From Fluviispira multicolorata (GTDB lineage Bacteria > Bdellovibrionota_B > Oligoflexia > Silvanigrellales > Silvanigrellaceae), in assembly GCF_009208585.1 (NCBI RefSeq), contig NZ_WFLN01000006.1:434001-498000 (forward strand): 64,000 nt of DNA, in the 5' to 3' direction. Numbering within the stretch: position 1 is the first letter of the stretch; every line of letters starts with the position of its first letter. The translations under genes were made by a program, and so were the position numbers. Positions 8,683 to 18,592 of the stretch are shown in pieces. Below the pieces are notes generated by a model that saw only the letters and a program-made list of their open reading frames with translations, did no database searches and was not told the DNA's origin.

Positions 8683-10830
8683 ATGAAAATTAATCTAAAA
8701 AAAGTAATCATTGTTATTGTATTTTTTGTTATTATTTTTTTATTTAAATATTTTGATCTTAATATTTATTTTAACTTAGATTACATCAAGGAAAATAAAG
8801 AATATATTCAAAAATTATTTTTAGAAAGAAAAATAGAATTTATAAGTATATATTTTTTTATTTACGTTATTTTAACCGCAGTTTCTTTTCCAGGAGCTGC
8901 TGTTTTAACTCTCTTAGGCGGGGCATTATTTGGAATTTCATGGGGAACAGCTCTGATTTCTTTAGCAAGTACCATTGGTGCAACAATAGCATTTTTGTCT
9001 TCTCGCTATATTTTAAGAGATGCTTTAAAAAATAAATTTTCCAGTCAAATTGAAATTTTTCAAAATAATTTTCAAAAAAATGGGAAGTCGTATCTTTTTA
9101 CATTGAGAGCTATTCCAATATTTCCATTTTTTATGGTCAATTTTATAATGGGATTTACAACTATTCGAGTGAGAGATTATTTTTGGGTGAGTATGCTTGG
9201 AATGCTTCCCGGAACAATCATTTATGTGAATGCAGGAAAGCAAATCAGTGAAATTAACAATGCAAGGGATATCTTTTCACTGGAACTTTTAATTTCATTT
9301 GCATTGCTTGGATTTTTTCCATACCTCATTAAAAGAGTTATTTCTTATGTTACTATGAAATATAAATTGTCAAAATTTAAAAAACCAAAAAAGTTTGATT
9401 ATAATATTATTGTTATTGGTGGAGGAGCTGCAGGTCTTGTTACATCATATATTTCTTCGACAGTTAAAGCAAAAGTTGCACTGATTGAAAAAAATAAAAT
9501 GGGTGGAGATTGTTTATATACAGGCTGTGTACCAAGTAAAGCAATTATAAAATCCTCTAAGGTTATTTCTTATTTAAAAAACTCTCATGCATTTGGAATT
9601 GAAAATTGCAAGTATGATATTAATTTTCAAGAAGTCATGATAAGAGTTAAAAGAGTAATCAGTAAAATTGAGCCGCATGATTCTCCTGAACGATATTCAA
9701 TTTTAGGAGTAGAATGTATTTTTGGAGAAGCAAAAATAATTTCTCCATACGAAGTTCAAGTCAATAATAAAACTCTAACTACAAGAAACATTGTTATTTC
9801 GACAGGAGCTTCTCCGTATATTTTTCCATTTCCTGGATTAGAAAAAATTGATTTTAGAACATCTGAAAATATATGGGACTTAGAATCATTGCCTAAAAAT
9901 TTTCTTATTATTGGTGGAGGAGCAATTGGGTGTGAAATGGCTCAAGCTTTTTCAAGATTGGGCTCATCTGTAACGATTGTGGAAAAACAGGAAAGAATTT
10001 TTTTTAAAGAAGATCATGATGTCTCATTTTTCATTGAGAATATATTTATAAATGAAAATATTAAAATTTTGACTTCAAAAAATATATTAAATTTTGATAA
10101 TATAAATGGAAATAATTTTATCAAATATGAAGATAATTTTTCGAGGGAGCAATTTTCACTTGAATTCGATATTGCATTTATTGCGCTTGGTCGCAAAGCA
10201 AACGTTCATGGCTTTGGAATTGAAGAACTTGGCATTCAATTAAATAATAATGGAACAATTGAGTGTGATGAGTTTTTAAGAACCAATTATCATAATATTT
10301 TTGTTTGTGGTGATGTTGCTGGTCCATATCAATTTACCCATATGGCAGCGCATCAAGCATGGTATGCGGCTGTCATTTCTTTATTTGGAGACTTTAAGCG
10401 TTTTAAAGTAAACTATAAAAATATACCTTGGACAACTTTTATTGATCCAGAAATTTCGCGCTTAGGGCTTAATGAAATAATTGCTAAACAAGAGCAGATT
10501 CCATTTGAAATTGTAAAATATGATTTAAGTAAACTTGATAGAGCTCTTATTGAAGGTGAAGCAAAAGGCTTTGTCAAAATCCTTGTAAAACCGAATACAG
10601 ATAAAATTTTAGGAGTTACAATTATTGGCGCACATGCCGGGGAACTCATGGCTGAATTTACTTTAGCTATGAAATATAATCTTGGACTGAATAAAATATT
10701 ATCAACAATACATGCCTATCCGACATTTGCCGAGGCAAATAAATTTGTGGCTGGTGAATGGAAAAAAGCACATGCACCTAAAAAAATTCTTGCATATTTA
10801 CAAAAATATCATGCTTGGAAGCGAGGATAG
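8683..10830 (+). CDS. VTT-domain membrane protein fused to a flavin disulfide-type oxidoreductase
   Basis: A 715-residue fusion. Residues 1-235 form several membrane helices with the VTT/TVP38 signature (SFPGAAVLTLLGGALFG near 70). Residues 240-715 are a pyridine nucleotide-disulfide oxidoreductase: FAD-binding VIGGGAAG near 244, the redox-active pair in GGDCLYTGCVPSKA near 277, NAD-binding IGGGAIGCEMA, the FAD segment VCGDVAG, and a dimerisation domain. Overall it is like mercuric reductase or dihydrolipoamide dehydrogenase. Such fusions are known in other bacteria. The likely role is redox chemistry at the inner membrane; the substrate is unknown. Confidence 0.88.
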   Translation: MKINLKKVIIVIVFFVIIFLFKYFDLNIYFNLDYIKENKEYIQKLFLERKIEFISIYFFIYVILTAVSFPGAAVLTLLGGALFGISWGTALISLASTIGATIAFLSSRYILRDALKNKFSSQIEIFQNNFQKNGKSYLFTLRAIPIFPFFMVNFIMGFTTIRVRDYFWVSMLGMLPGTIIYVNAGKQISEINNARDIFSLELLISFALLGFFPYLIKRVISYVTMKYKLSKFKKPKKFDYNIIVIGGGAAGLVTSYISSTVKAKVALIEKNKMGGDCLYTGCVPSKAIIKSSKVISYLKNSHAFGIENCKYDINFQEVMIRVKRVISKIEPHDSPERYSILGVECIFGEAKIISPYEVQVNNKTLTTRNIVISTGASPYIFPFPGLEKIDFRTSENIWDLESLPKNFLIIGGGAIGCEMAQAFSRLGSSVTIVEKQERIFFKEDHDVSFFIENIFINENIKILTSKNILNFDNINGNNFIKYEDNFSREQFSLEFDIAFIALGRKANVHGFGIEELGIQLNNNGTIECDEFLRTNYHNIFVCGDVAGPYQFTHMAAHQAWYAAVISLFGDFKRFKVNYKNIPWTTFIDPEISRLGLNEIIAKQEQIPFEIVKYDLSKLDRALIEGEAKGFVKILVKPNTDKILGVTIIGAHAGELMAEFTLAMKYNLGLNKILSTIHAYPTFAEANKFVAGEWKKAHAPKKILAYLQKYHAWKRG

Positions 10831-10832
10831 CT

Positions 10833-11402
10833 TTATTCAAATGTATCATGTTTTTTTCGATATATAAGGATAAACCTTGGAATAAAAGTAACTAATATAT
10901 ATATTTCTAATAGAGCAGAAACTACTAAGATGGGGAGAAAATATAAATCACTTATTTGATAAGATTTAAATATACATAAGCTAAAGCAGATGAGAACTAT
11001 AATAAACTTAATTGCTGTTGCCCATTTTGGGATAATTTTAGGTTTAACCTTAAAATTGATTTTTTTATATAAAAGGAGAATTGGTATAGACAAAAGTTGT
11101 AAAATATCACGCATATTTGAAAGTAAGATAAACCAAATTGGGATCAGATTTAGTAAATAAAAGCAAGTTAAGAGAGATATAATGAGTACTTTGTCAGCAA
11201 TTGGGTCTAGTATAGATCCAAAACGGGTGATAAGATTATACTTACGAGCTAAATACCCGTCTAAAAAATCGGTTGAAACAGCAAATAGAGCTATAATAAA
11301 AGAATAGATAAATTGATTATTAAATAATAAATATAGGCAGGGAATTAAGAGAATTATTCTTAAAGAAGTTAAAATGTTGGGTGAAAAAATCTTAAGAAGC
11401 AT
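10833..11402 (-). CDS. CDP-alcohol phosphatidyltransferase (PgsA-like)
   Basis: An inner-membrane phospholipid synthase of about 189 residues. The complete motif DGxxARx8Gx3Dx3D is present (DG-YL-AR, then G-SIL-D-PIA-D). Most of the rest is hydrophobic, consistent with about six helices. The family includes PgsA (phosphatidylglycerophosphate synthase), which best fits its length and the N-terminal NILTSLRI. The start at 11402 is preferred because an AAGGTG site lies just before it; a start at 11429 lacks one. It converges on the flavoprotein fusion, with only two bases between the stops. Confidence 0.8.
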   Translation of the reverse strand: MLLKIFSPNILTSLRIILLIPCLYLLFNNQFIYSFIIALFAVSTDFLDGYLARKYNLITRFGSILDPIADKVLIISLLTCFYLLNLIPIWFILLSNMRDILQLLSIPILLLYKKINFKVKPKIIPKWATAIKFIIVLICFSLCIFKSYQISDLYFLPILVVSALLEIYILVTFIPRFILIYRKKHDTFE

Positions 11403-11558
11403 TGAAGCACCTTTTATTTGACATAGCAAAAATAAACAACGTTGGAATGATATCTAATAATGGATAAAATAATATGTCAAGATTTAAATTTTTTAAATAT
11501 CAGTCTTTAATAAAATTTGTTATAAATATAGAGTAATTCTTTTAAAGTAGGGAAAAAA

Positions 11559-12320
11559 ATGAAAAATATATTAATTATGCTTCAATTATTTTTTTGCATA
11601 TCCGCAACAGCTAACAGTTTAAAAGAAATCGACTATTCAAGCTATCAAAAAGTTTTAAGCAAATATGTTATTATAAAAAATGAAAATACATTTGTAGATT
11701 ATAAAAGGTTAAAAGATAATCCTGTTGAATTAAATAAATTTCTAAAAAATATTTCTGAGATTAAGGAAAAAGATTATTTGACGTTTAATTCAAATGAAAA
11801 ACTTGCATTTTTGATCAATGCTTATAATGCGTTAACTTTGAAACTTATTATAGATAATTATCCCATAAAAAGTATACGCGATATTGGTGGAGTTATTTCT
11901 GCAAATCCTTGGAAGAAAAATTATTTTAACTTGCTTGAAAAATATCATAATTTAGATGAAATAGAACATGATATTATTAGGAAAAATTTTCAGGAACCGA
12001 GAATTCACTTTGCTCTGGTCTGTGCATCAAAAGGATGTCCAAATTTGTTAAAGCAGGTATTTCGGCCTGAAACTTTGCAGAAGCAGTTACAAAAGACTGC
12101 AGAAGAATTTCTCGCGAATAAAAATAAAAACTATTATAGTGAAAAAGACAACAAATTATTTTTATCAAGTATATTTAAGTGGTATGGTGATGATTTTAAG
12201 AAAAATTTTGGAAGCTTTAACAATTTTATAATGAATAATATTCCTAATAATGAGAAAATAAAAAATGGCAATTTTAAAATTGAGTTTTTAGAATATGATT
12301 GGAGTCTGAATGATATATGA
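11559..12320 (+). CDS. Secreted DUF547 protein
   Basis: A 253-residue protein with a signal peptide (about 1-19). DUF547 features are visible: AFLINAYNALTLKLI, the IxxIGG and NPW segments, and HFALVCASKGCPNL with its conserved Cys pair. DUF547 proteins are usually periplasmic and of unknown activity. The 3' end overlaps the next gene by 11 bases, so the two are probably co-translated. Confidence 0.85.
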   Translation: MKNILIMLQLFFCISATANSLKEIDYSSYQKVLSKYVIIKNENTFVDYKRLKDNPVELNKFLKNISEIKEKDYLTFNSNEKLAFLINAYNALTLKLIIDNYPIKSIRDIGGVISANPWKKNYFNLLEKYHNLDEIEHDIIRKNFQEPRIHFALVCASKGCPNLLKQVFRPETLQKQLQKTAEEFLANKNKNYYSEKDNKLFLSSIFKWYGDDFKKNFGSFNNFIMNNIPNNEKIKNGNFKIEFLEYDWSLNDI

Positions 12321-13092
12321 TAGTTATATAAAATATTATTTCTTAATTGGTTTTTTATTTTTAATATTTTATGCGGAAAAAAAATTCCCTTTAAGAGAGG
12401 CTGAATTTTTTCGAAATAAAAGATTTCTTATGAATTTTTTATTTGCAGCCACATCTTATATAATTGCAAGAGTATTTTCTTATCCAATTATTTATGTTTT
12501 TAGAGGTCTTTTTGGAGATATCCACATTGGTTTATTTAAGTATATCCATTTAAATTATCTTTATATATTGCTGATATCATTTATAATTCTTGATTACTCT
12601 CAGTATATTTGGCATAGATTCAATCATATTATCCCCTTTTTTTGGAGATTTCATAAAGTTCATCATTCAGATAGTGAGTTAGATAGTAGTACCGCTTTTC
12701 GTTTTCATTTTGGCGAACAATTTTTTTCTCAGTTTTTTAGATTTATTGTAGTTATATTATTTTTTATTCCACTTGAATTTGTGCTCATATATGATTTTAT
12801 AAGTTTATTTTTTATAATATTTCATCATAGCAATATAAAGTTTAAATATGATAATATTTTTTCAAATCTTATTGTAACTCCATATATACATACTATTCAT
12901 CATTCTAAGGAATTTAATGAATTAAATTCAAATTTTTCTGTAATATTCTCTTTTTGGGATCGGATACATAGAACTTTAAATAAGAGACCTGATATATCAA
13001 ATATAAAAATAGGTTTAATTGAAATGAGTGAAAGGGATGCAAAGCAATTTTGGGAAATATTTTTTTGGCCCTTTAAGAAGAAAATATTTTAA
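12310..13092 (+). CDS. Sterol desaturase / fatty acid hydroxylase family membrane protein
   Basis: A di-iron membrane oxygenase family member of 260 residues. The histidine clusters are present: HRFNH, HKVHH and HTIHH, with further His at HFGEQ and FHHSN. About four to five hydrophobic helices surround them. The family hydroxylates or desaturates lipids at the membrane; the exact lipid is unknown. It overlaps the DUF547 gene and is followed after 35 bases by an MFS transporter, suggesting a lipid- or envelope-related operon (inference). Confidence 0.85.
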   Translation: MIYDSYIKYYFLIGFLFLIFYAEKKFPLREAEFFRNKRFLMNFLFAATSYIIARVFSYPIIYVFRGLFGDIHIGLFKYIHLNYLYILLISFIILDYSQYIWHRFNHIIPFFWRFHKVHHSDSELDSSTAFRFHFGEQFFSQFFRFIVVILFFIPLEFVLIYDFISLFFIIFHHSNIKFKYDNIFSNLIVTPYIHTIHHSKEFNELNSNFSVIFSFWDRIHRTLNKRPDISNIKIGLIEMSERDAKQFWEIFFWPFKKKIF

Positions 13093-13127
13093 ATTTTTCA
13101 TAACCTATTTATGAAAGGGTTTTTTGA

Positions 13128-14357
13128 ATGAATATTAAACAGAGAATAGCACTCTTTGCGGGAATAGTGGTTGAATGGTTTGAAAATATGGCATTTTTAT
13201 TATTAGCACCCCAAATTGGAATCATTTTTTTTAATAAGCCTAGCTATGACGAAGGACAGGGACTCATTCCATTTGCAATAGGCTGCTTTGCAACTTTTTT
13301 AGGTTCATTTTATTATGGCTATTTAGCTGATAAGAATGGAAGAGTTCGCAGTATATTCAATACCCCAGTCATTATGGGATTGTCTAGTTTTGGTATGGTG
13401 TTACTTCCTTCATACAGTAATTTTGCATATTCTTGGGTTCTTATTTCTGTTTTAAGATTATTCCAACGGTTTGTTGTCTCTGGAGAAAATGGGGTTATTT
13501 CTGTTTATGTTTTTGAAAATACTCAAGTGGGTAAGCAATTTAGAAATAATTATTTTGCAGAGGCAGCCGTGCTATTTGGAATATTATTAGCAACCTTTGC
13601 GCTTTATATAGTGACGCTCTATATTCATGATCCTCATTTGCAATTTAAAACAATTTTTTTGGCATCTACAATATTAAGTGTTACTGTATATATTATTAGG
13701 AAAATATTTTTATTTGATAAATATATTAAAGATAAAAAAGAATATATGGAGCAGTTAATAAATAAAAAAAATTTAGAAGTTCAAAAATTCTCAATTAGTA
13801 CTGTTATAAAATACATTTTCGTTGTAATGATTATTTGGTCTATTGTTCCGCTAAGTTTTTTTTATAAATTTAATTTTTTGCCTAATATTTTAAATAGTCA
13901 ATTTTCTATTGACAACGCTGAAATTTTAAAGAATTTAACAATTTCTATGCTATTTCAATTACTAGTAATGTATTTAGTCGCTTATATTGGTGATAAAATA
14001 ATAAAAAGAAGAATTATACTTACTTTAGGTTTTCTTGTTCCTCTTATATTTTATGCAATATCATTTTTATACTTTGGAGAAATAGTTCAGTTTTATATCT
14101 ATGATTTTGGATATGTTTTTAGCCCAGTTTTATTGCTTATTCTTCTTTTTGAAATTATTCCAATGCAGATCCGCTGCACTGCATTTAATATCGGGTTTAA
14201 TTTTATTGTAACTATATATGCACTTCTAACAATACCATTGTATATGACTCTTTATAATAGTTTTGGTAAGTATATTTCTTTTTTGCCCGTCTTAATTTCT
14301 TATCTAGCAAGCTTTATTTGTTTTTATTATATGCTTTTTAAAAAGAAAAATATATAA
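13128..14357 (+). CDS. MFS transporter, metabolite:H+ symporter-like (ProP-type)
   Basis: A 409-residue, roughly 12-helix permease. The N-terminus (GIVVEWFENMAFLLLAPQIG) and the loop 2-3 motif with GYLADKNGRVR match the MHS/ProP branch of the major facilitator superfamily. A GENG segment replaces the usual GGE(Y/W) after helix 4. The substrate cannot be inferred. It sits in a co-directional run with the hydroxylase and the MscS-type channel. Confidence 0.75.
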   Translation: MNIKQRIALFAGIVVEWFENMAFLLLAPQIGIIFFNKPSYDEGQGLIPFAIGCFATFLGSFYYGYLADKNGRVRSIFNTPVIMGLSSFGMVLLPSYSNFAYSWVLISVLRLFQRFVVSGENGVISVYVFENTQVGKQFRNNYFAEAAVLFGILLATFALYIVTLYIHDPHLQFKTIFLASTILSVTVYIIRKIFLFDKYIKDKKEYMEQLINKKNLEVQKFSISTVIKYIFVVMIIWSIVPLSFFYKFNFLPNILNSQFSIDNAEILKNLTISMLFQLLVMYLVAYIGDKIIKRRIILTLGFLVPLIFYAISFLYFGEIVQFYIYDFGYVFSPVLLLILLFEIIPMQIRCTAFNIGFNFIVTIYALLTIPLYMTLYNSFGKYISFLPVLISYLASFICFYYMLFKKKNI

Positions 14358-14398
14358 TCTTTATTTTGTTAGTAATCTAAGCATGTGAGGTTTAATTT

Positions 14399-15601
14399 AT
14401 GGAAGATCTTGCTATAGAATCATATTTAATGCCTTCAATTCATTCTATACTAGCTACTATTGGTCTATTTGTGCTATTGTGGAGCTTGAAATACATTTAT
14501 AAAAAATTAATTGTTAAAATTGTAGATTGGAAAGGCACTAAGATTCAATCTATTAAATTTAGAGCTTTTGAACTTTTAACTGCAGATAGAATAATCTCCT
14601 CTCTTTTATTCTTTTTTAAATATTTAAGAATTATTATTGTTTTAACCTTACTTTATTTTTATATTCCTTTAGTTTTTAGTTTTTTCCCATGGACATCTGA
14701 TTTGACCCCAAAAATTTATAACTATGTTTTAGATCCTATAAAAAGAATTTTTCAAGTCACATTCAACTTTATTCCAAATGTTTTCTTTATAGTTATAACT
14801 ATTATAATAACTAATTATATATTAAGATTTATAAAATTTTTATTTTCTGGTGTAGAAAATGGATCTTTTCAAATTGAAGGTTTTTATAAAGATTGGGCTA
14901 CTCCTACCTATAAACTTATTAGAATACTAATCTTGTCTTTTACTTTAATAATTATTTTTCCTTATTTTCCAGGCTCAGGATCTCCTGCCTTTCAAGGAAT
15001 TTCCGTTTTCTTGGGAATATTGCTTTCATTGGGTTCGAGCTCTGCAATTGCTAATATGGTTTCAGGAGTACTTCTTATTTATATGCGGCCATTTAAAGTG
15101 GGTGATAGAGTGAAAATTGCAAATACGGTTGGAGATGTTATTGAAAAAAAATTATTGGTAATTAGAGTGCGCACAATAAAAAATGTAGATATTACTATTC
15201 CAAGTTCAATGATTTTAGCAAGTCATATTGTTAATTACAGCTCTTCTGCTCAATCGCATGGTCTGATAATAAATACTGTCGTAACAATTGGATATGAAAC
15301 ACCTTGGAGAAGAGTGAACGAACTTCTTATAAAGGCAGCATTGAAAACTAAAGATGTTTCAGCAGAACCTGCTCCATTCATATTTCAAATTAAACTTAAT
15401 GATTTTCATGCATCTTATGAATTAAACTGCTACACAAAGCAACCCAATTTAATAGATGAGATAAATTCAGAGTTAAATCAAAATATTCAAGATTTATTTA
15501 GAGAAGCTGAAGTTCTTTTAATTTCACCGAATTATTACAGTCTTATACAAAAAAATAATGATTTTATTCATCAGCCAAATCAGGGAAGCGAGTTAAAATA
15601 A
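14399..15601 (+). CDS. MscS-family mechanosensitive channel
   Basis: A 400-residue inner-membrane protein with about four helices before the MscS core. The pore helix and beta domain are recognisable: LGILLSLGSSSAIANMVSG, then MRPFKVGDRVKIANTVGDV, and the IPSSMI segment. It would release solutes on osmotic downshock. The last 38 bases overlap the convergent gene for the kinase/phosphorylase regulator. Confidence 0.9.
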   Translation: MEDLAIESYLMPSIHSILATIGLFVLLWSLKYIYKKLIVKIVDWKGTKIQSIKFRAFELLTADRIISSLLFFFKYLRIIIVLTLLYFYIPLVFSFFPWTSDLTPKIYNYVLDPIKRIFQVTFNFIPNVFFIVITIIITNYILRFIKFLFSGVENGSFQIEGFYKDWATPTYKLIRILILSFTLIIIFPYFPGSGSPAFQGISVFLGILLSLGSSSAIANMVSGVLLIYMRPFKVGDRVKIANTVGDVIEKKLLVIRVRTIKNVDITIPSSMILASHIVNYSSSAQSHGLIINTVVTIGYETPWRRVNELLIKAALKTKDVSAEPAPFIFQIKLNDFHASYELNCYTKQPNLIDEINSELNQNIQDLFREAEVLLISPNYYSLIQKNNDFIHQPNQGSELK

Positions 15602-16409
15602 TTTTTTCTATTTCAACTGAGTTTTCTTCGAGAGCCTTTCCTGTTACGTCTAAGACCGGCCAGCGTTTGTTACGTTTAAAAACTTCACGGCTCCATTCTA
15701 ATTCTTCAAATATTTTTTCAATATCTGCATAATCTCCTATGTTATCTGTTCCCAATGCTTCTATGCGCGCAACTCGAATTTCTGCAAGTCGTGTTGGATC
15801 AATAATTAAGGCGATAATCTTATTTTGATCGACTTTTTCTAATTCTTTTGGAGGATCAATTCCTGGTACAAGAGGAATATTTGCAACCTTGTAGCCTTTG
15901 TGTCCAAGATACATTGAAAGAGGAGTTTTTGAGGTACGGGAAACACCTATTAAAATGATATCAGCTTCAGAAAGATCGCTTGAAATGATTCCATCATCAT
16001 GTCTAACTGTATATTCAATAGCACTGATTCTTTTAAAATAACCTTCGTCTAATTGTCTTAATAATCCTGGTATGGCACTTGGTCTTCTTCCAAGTTGTTC
16101 AGAAACTGTTTCCATTAAAGGAAATAATACGTCGACTACTTTAACTCCAAGTTGCATAGAACGAGAGATTAAAAAAATTCTAAGTTCAGGGTCAACGAGT
16201 GTTGCAACTACTGTTGCTTTTTTATTTCTCGCATTTAATAAAATCTCTTCGAGCATTTCTCTACGGCGAATTTTATTAAAACGTTCAATATGAATATCAG
16301 CATGGTCAAACTGAACTCTTACGGCACGAACAATGCTTATAGCTGTTTCACCCGTTCCGTCTGAAACAGTAAAAATATTAGGAATATTTGTGTCAAATTG
16401 CTTAAGCAT
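15564..16409 (-). CDS. ppsR: Pyruvate, phosphate dikinase / PEP synthase regulatory protein
   Basis: A bifunctional kinase/pyrophosphorylase (DUF299) that switches PEP synthase or PPDK off by ADP-dependent Thr phosphorylation and on by Pi-dependent removal. The 281-residue protein has the N-terminal FTVSDGTGETA and the P-loop-like GVSRTSKTPLSMYLG. No PEP synthase gene is in the window, so which target it regulates is open. It lies just after the YyaL-type gene on the same strand (13 bases). Confidence 0.92.
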   Translation of the reverse strand: MLKQFDTNIPNIFTVSDGTGETAISIVRAVRVQFDHADIHIERFNKIRRREMLEEILLNARNKKATVVATLVDPELRIFLISRSMQLGVKVVDVLFPLMETVSEQLGRRPSAIPGLLRQLDEGYFKRISAIEYTVRHDDGIISSDLSEADIILIGVSRTSKTPLSMYLGHKGYKVANIPLVPGIDPPKELEKVDQNKIIALIIDPTRLAEIRVARIEALGTDNIGDYADIEKIFEELEWSREVFKRNKRWPVLDVTGKALEENSVEIEKIILTRFPDLADE

Positions 16410-16422
16410 AAAAGATAACCTC

Positions 16423-18570
16423 TTATAAAATCGTAATTTCGGACAAATTATCAGTTGGCAATTGGCATCCGTTTTTGTTGCAGTATGAAAAGCTTGCCTT
16501 GTTATTTAATCCCATACTTTGTTTACTGTATTCTGAAATATTTTCCAAACTATATTTATCGTTGAGTTGATTTCCTGCTATAAAATATTTTGATTTACTC
16601 ATTAAAAAATGTGAATATATTTTGTGAAAATATTCAAGATGAGCAAAATTTTCTTTGTCTTCATTTACAATAATAATATTCTTACTTTCAAACCATTTTA
16701 CTTTTTGTAGCATTTGTGCGCATGCAATCGGAACATTATCAGATAAAGCAACGGTGTTTGAAATGGCAATAAGTGCTAGTGATTCTAGCATTTTATGTTC
16801 ACTCTGAGAAAGTAAATTGTATTTATCTGTTGCGCCAAGCCAAGCAATGACTTTAGTAATGCTGCAAAATATTGCAGAATGAGAACTGTAAATAACATTG
16901 TCTTCTGGTTTAGTTGGGCGATTGACTAGATCTTCTTCATGGCTGGAATAATAAAGTATTCCTTCAATAGGGTCGACAAAGTTTTTATGGATACATTTTA
17001 CAATATTTAATATTTCTTTTAAAAGTGCATTGCTACCAGTTAGTAAAAGTGCTTCGCTGCACGCTTCTAATAAATATCCTAGATCATCAGCAAAGGCATT
17101 TATTTTTGCTGCCGCGCCATTGTATGTATGTAAATATTCATTGTTAATCTTAAAGATATTAAAAATATTTTCAAGTTTTTTAAGACTAACTTTAAGCATG
17201 TCATTGTTGTTTAAATAAATGGAGGTTTGTAGAATTCCAGTGACAGCTAAAGCATTCCAGCTTAGAAGACATTTGGTATCAAGTGCAGGGCGAATTCTTT
17301 TTTCTCTTTCCTTAAATAAAAAATGGAGTGCTTCAGTTTTTTTCTGAATAGCTTCCTCTAAGGAGAGGTTATTTTCCTTGCAAAATTTATTGAGATCTTC
17401 TGGAATTGTTAAAATATTTGTTCCATCAAAATTACCGTTTAAAGTAACTTTAAAGAAATTTATTGCAAAATCTCTCAATTCAAAATTATCTTTAAAGACC
17501 GCAAAAAACTCATCTTGAAAAAAAGTATAAAATAATCCCTCTTCACCATCGCTATCAGCATCTTCTGCACTGAAATATAAATCACATTTAGTACACTTTA
17601 AATCACGTTCTAGGTAGTTAAAAATATTTATTGCAGCTTCTTTTAAATTTGTTGCTAAAAATGGATTTTCATCTTTTATAATACAGCTTGCTGCAGCATA
17701 AAGTGGTAAAATTTGGGCGTTGTCATAAAGCATTTTTTCAAAATGTGGCACAAGCCAATGTGAGTCTACGCTATACCGAGAAATACCTCCACCGATATGG
17801 TCAGTAATTCCACCGCAGCTAATTTTTTTGAGAGTTGATAATGCATGAGCAATATTTGATTTGTTATTTGAAAAAAGCATGGCGGATAATTTTGAAGGTT
17901 GAGGAAATTTTGGAGCTCTGCCAAAACCGCCATTGATTTTGTCAGCATCAATTTCTAATAATTCTATTAATTTATGATATGTATTTTGAAGATTTTCTAC
18001 TAATTTTTCTGTGTTTAAAGCATTATCTTCGAGTTTTTGTTCAAGTTTAAGTAAACTGGTTGATCGTGATGTTTCTTTTAAATATTCCAAAATTTTTGAA
18101 CTTTTTTCCTCAACGTCTTTTTTATTATCATCATAAAATTTTGAGATAGCTGAAAGTACATCTTTAAATGAAGGTTGACCATATTGTCCCTCTAAAGGAA
18201 AATAAGTGCCTCCGTAAAAAGGTTTGAGATCTGGTGTAAGAAAAACGTTCAGTGGCCAGCCTCCATGTTTTGTCATTAATTGTACGGCTTCCATATATAT
18301 TTCATCGATATCTGGACGTTCTTCTCTATCAACTTTAATATTAATAAAATTTTCATTTAAAAAATCTGCTGTTTCTTTATCATCAAAGCTTTCATGTGCC
18401 ATGACGTGACACCAGTGGCAGCTTGAATAGCCAATAGATAAAAAAATGGGTTTATTTTTTTGCTTAGCTTGATTGAATGCTTCTTTTCCCCATGGGAACC
18501 AATTTACTGGATTGTCTTTATGCTGGAGGAGATATGGACTAGTTTCTTTATTTAATTTATTTTCTGACAT
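16423..18570 (-). CDS. YyaL/SPATA20 family thioredoxin-domain protein
   Basis: A 715-residue DUF255 protein. The N-terminal thioredoxin-like domain carries the NPVNWFPWG and [14 protein letters not shown] motifs with a CxxC pair, then [10 protein letters not shown] and [13 protein letters not shown] large (alpha/alpha)6-like domain follows ([22 protein letters not shown]). The family is widespread, including human SPATA20, and its function is not settled. It is probably in one transcript with the HD-domain gene upstream and ppsR downstream. Confidence 0.93.
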   Translation of the reverse strand: MSENKLNKETSPYLLQHKDNPVNWFPWGKEAFNQAKQKNKPIFLSIGYSSCHWCHVMAHESFDDKETADFLNENFINIKVDREERPDIDEIYMEAVQLMTKHGGWPLNVFLTPDLKPFYGGTYFPLEGQYGQPSFKDVLSAISKFYDDNKKDVEEKSSKILEYLKETSRSTSLLKLEQKLEDNALNTEKLVENLQNTYHKLIELLEIDADKINGGFGRAPKFPQPSKLSAMLFSNNKSNIAHALSTLKKISCGGITDHIGGGISRYSVDSHWLVPHFEKMLYDNAQILPLYAAASCIIKDENPFLATNLKEAAINIFNYLERDLKCTKCDLYFSAEDADSDGEEGLFYTFFQDEFFAVFKDNFELRDFAINFFKVTLNGNFDGTNILTIPEDLNKFCKENNLSLEEAIQKKTEALHFLFKEREKRIRPALDTKCLLSWNALAVTGILQTSIYLNNNDMLKVSLKKLENIFNIFKINNEYLHTYNGAAAKINAFADDLGYLLEACSEALLLTGSNALLKEILNIVKCIHKNFVDPIEGILYYSSHEEDLVNRPTKPEDNVIYSSHSAIFCSITKVIAWLGATDKYNLLSQSEHKMLESLALIAISNTVALSDNVPIACAQMLQKVKWFESKNIIIVNEDKENFAHLEYFHKIYSHFLMSKSKYFIAGNQLNDKYSLENISEYSKQSMGLNNKASFSYCNKNGCQLPTDNLSEITIL

Positions 18571-18592
18571 TTATAGTAACCTACTTGTCTAT

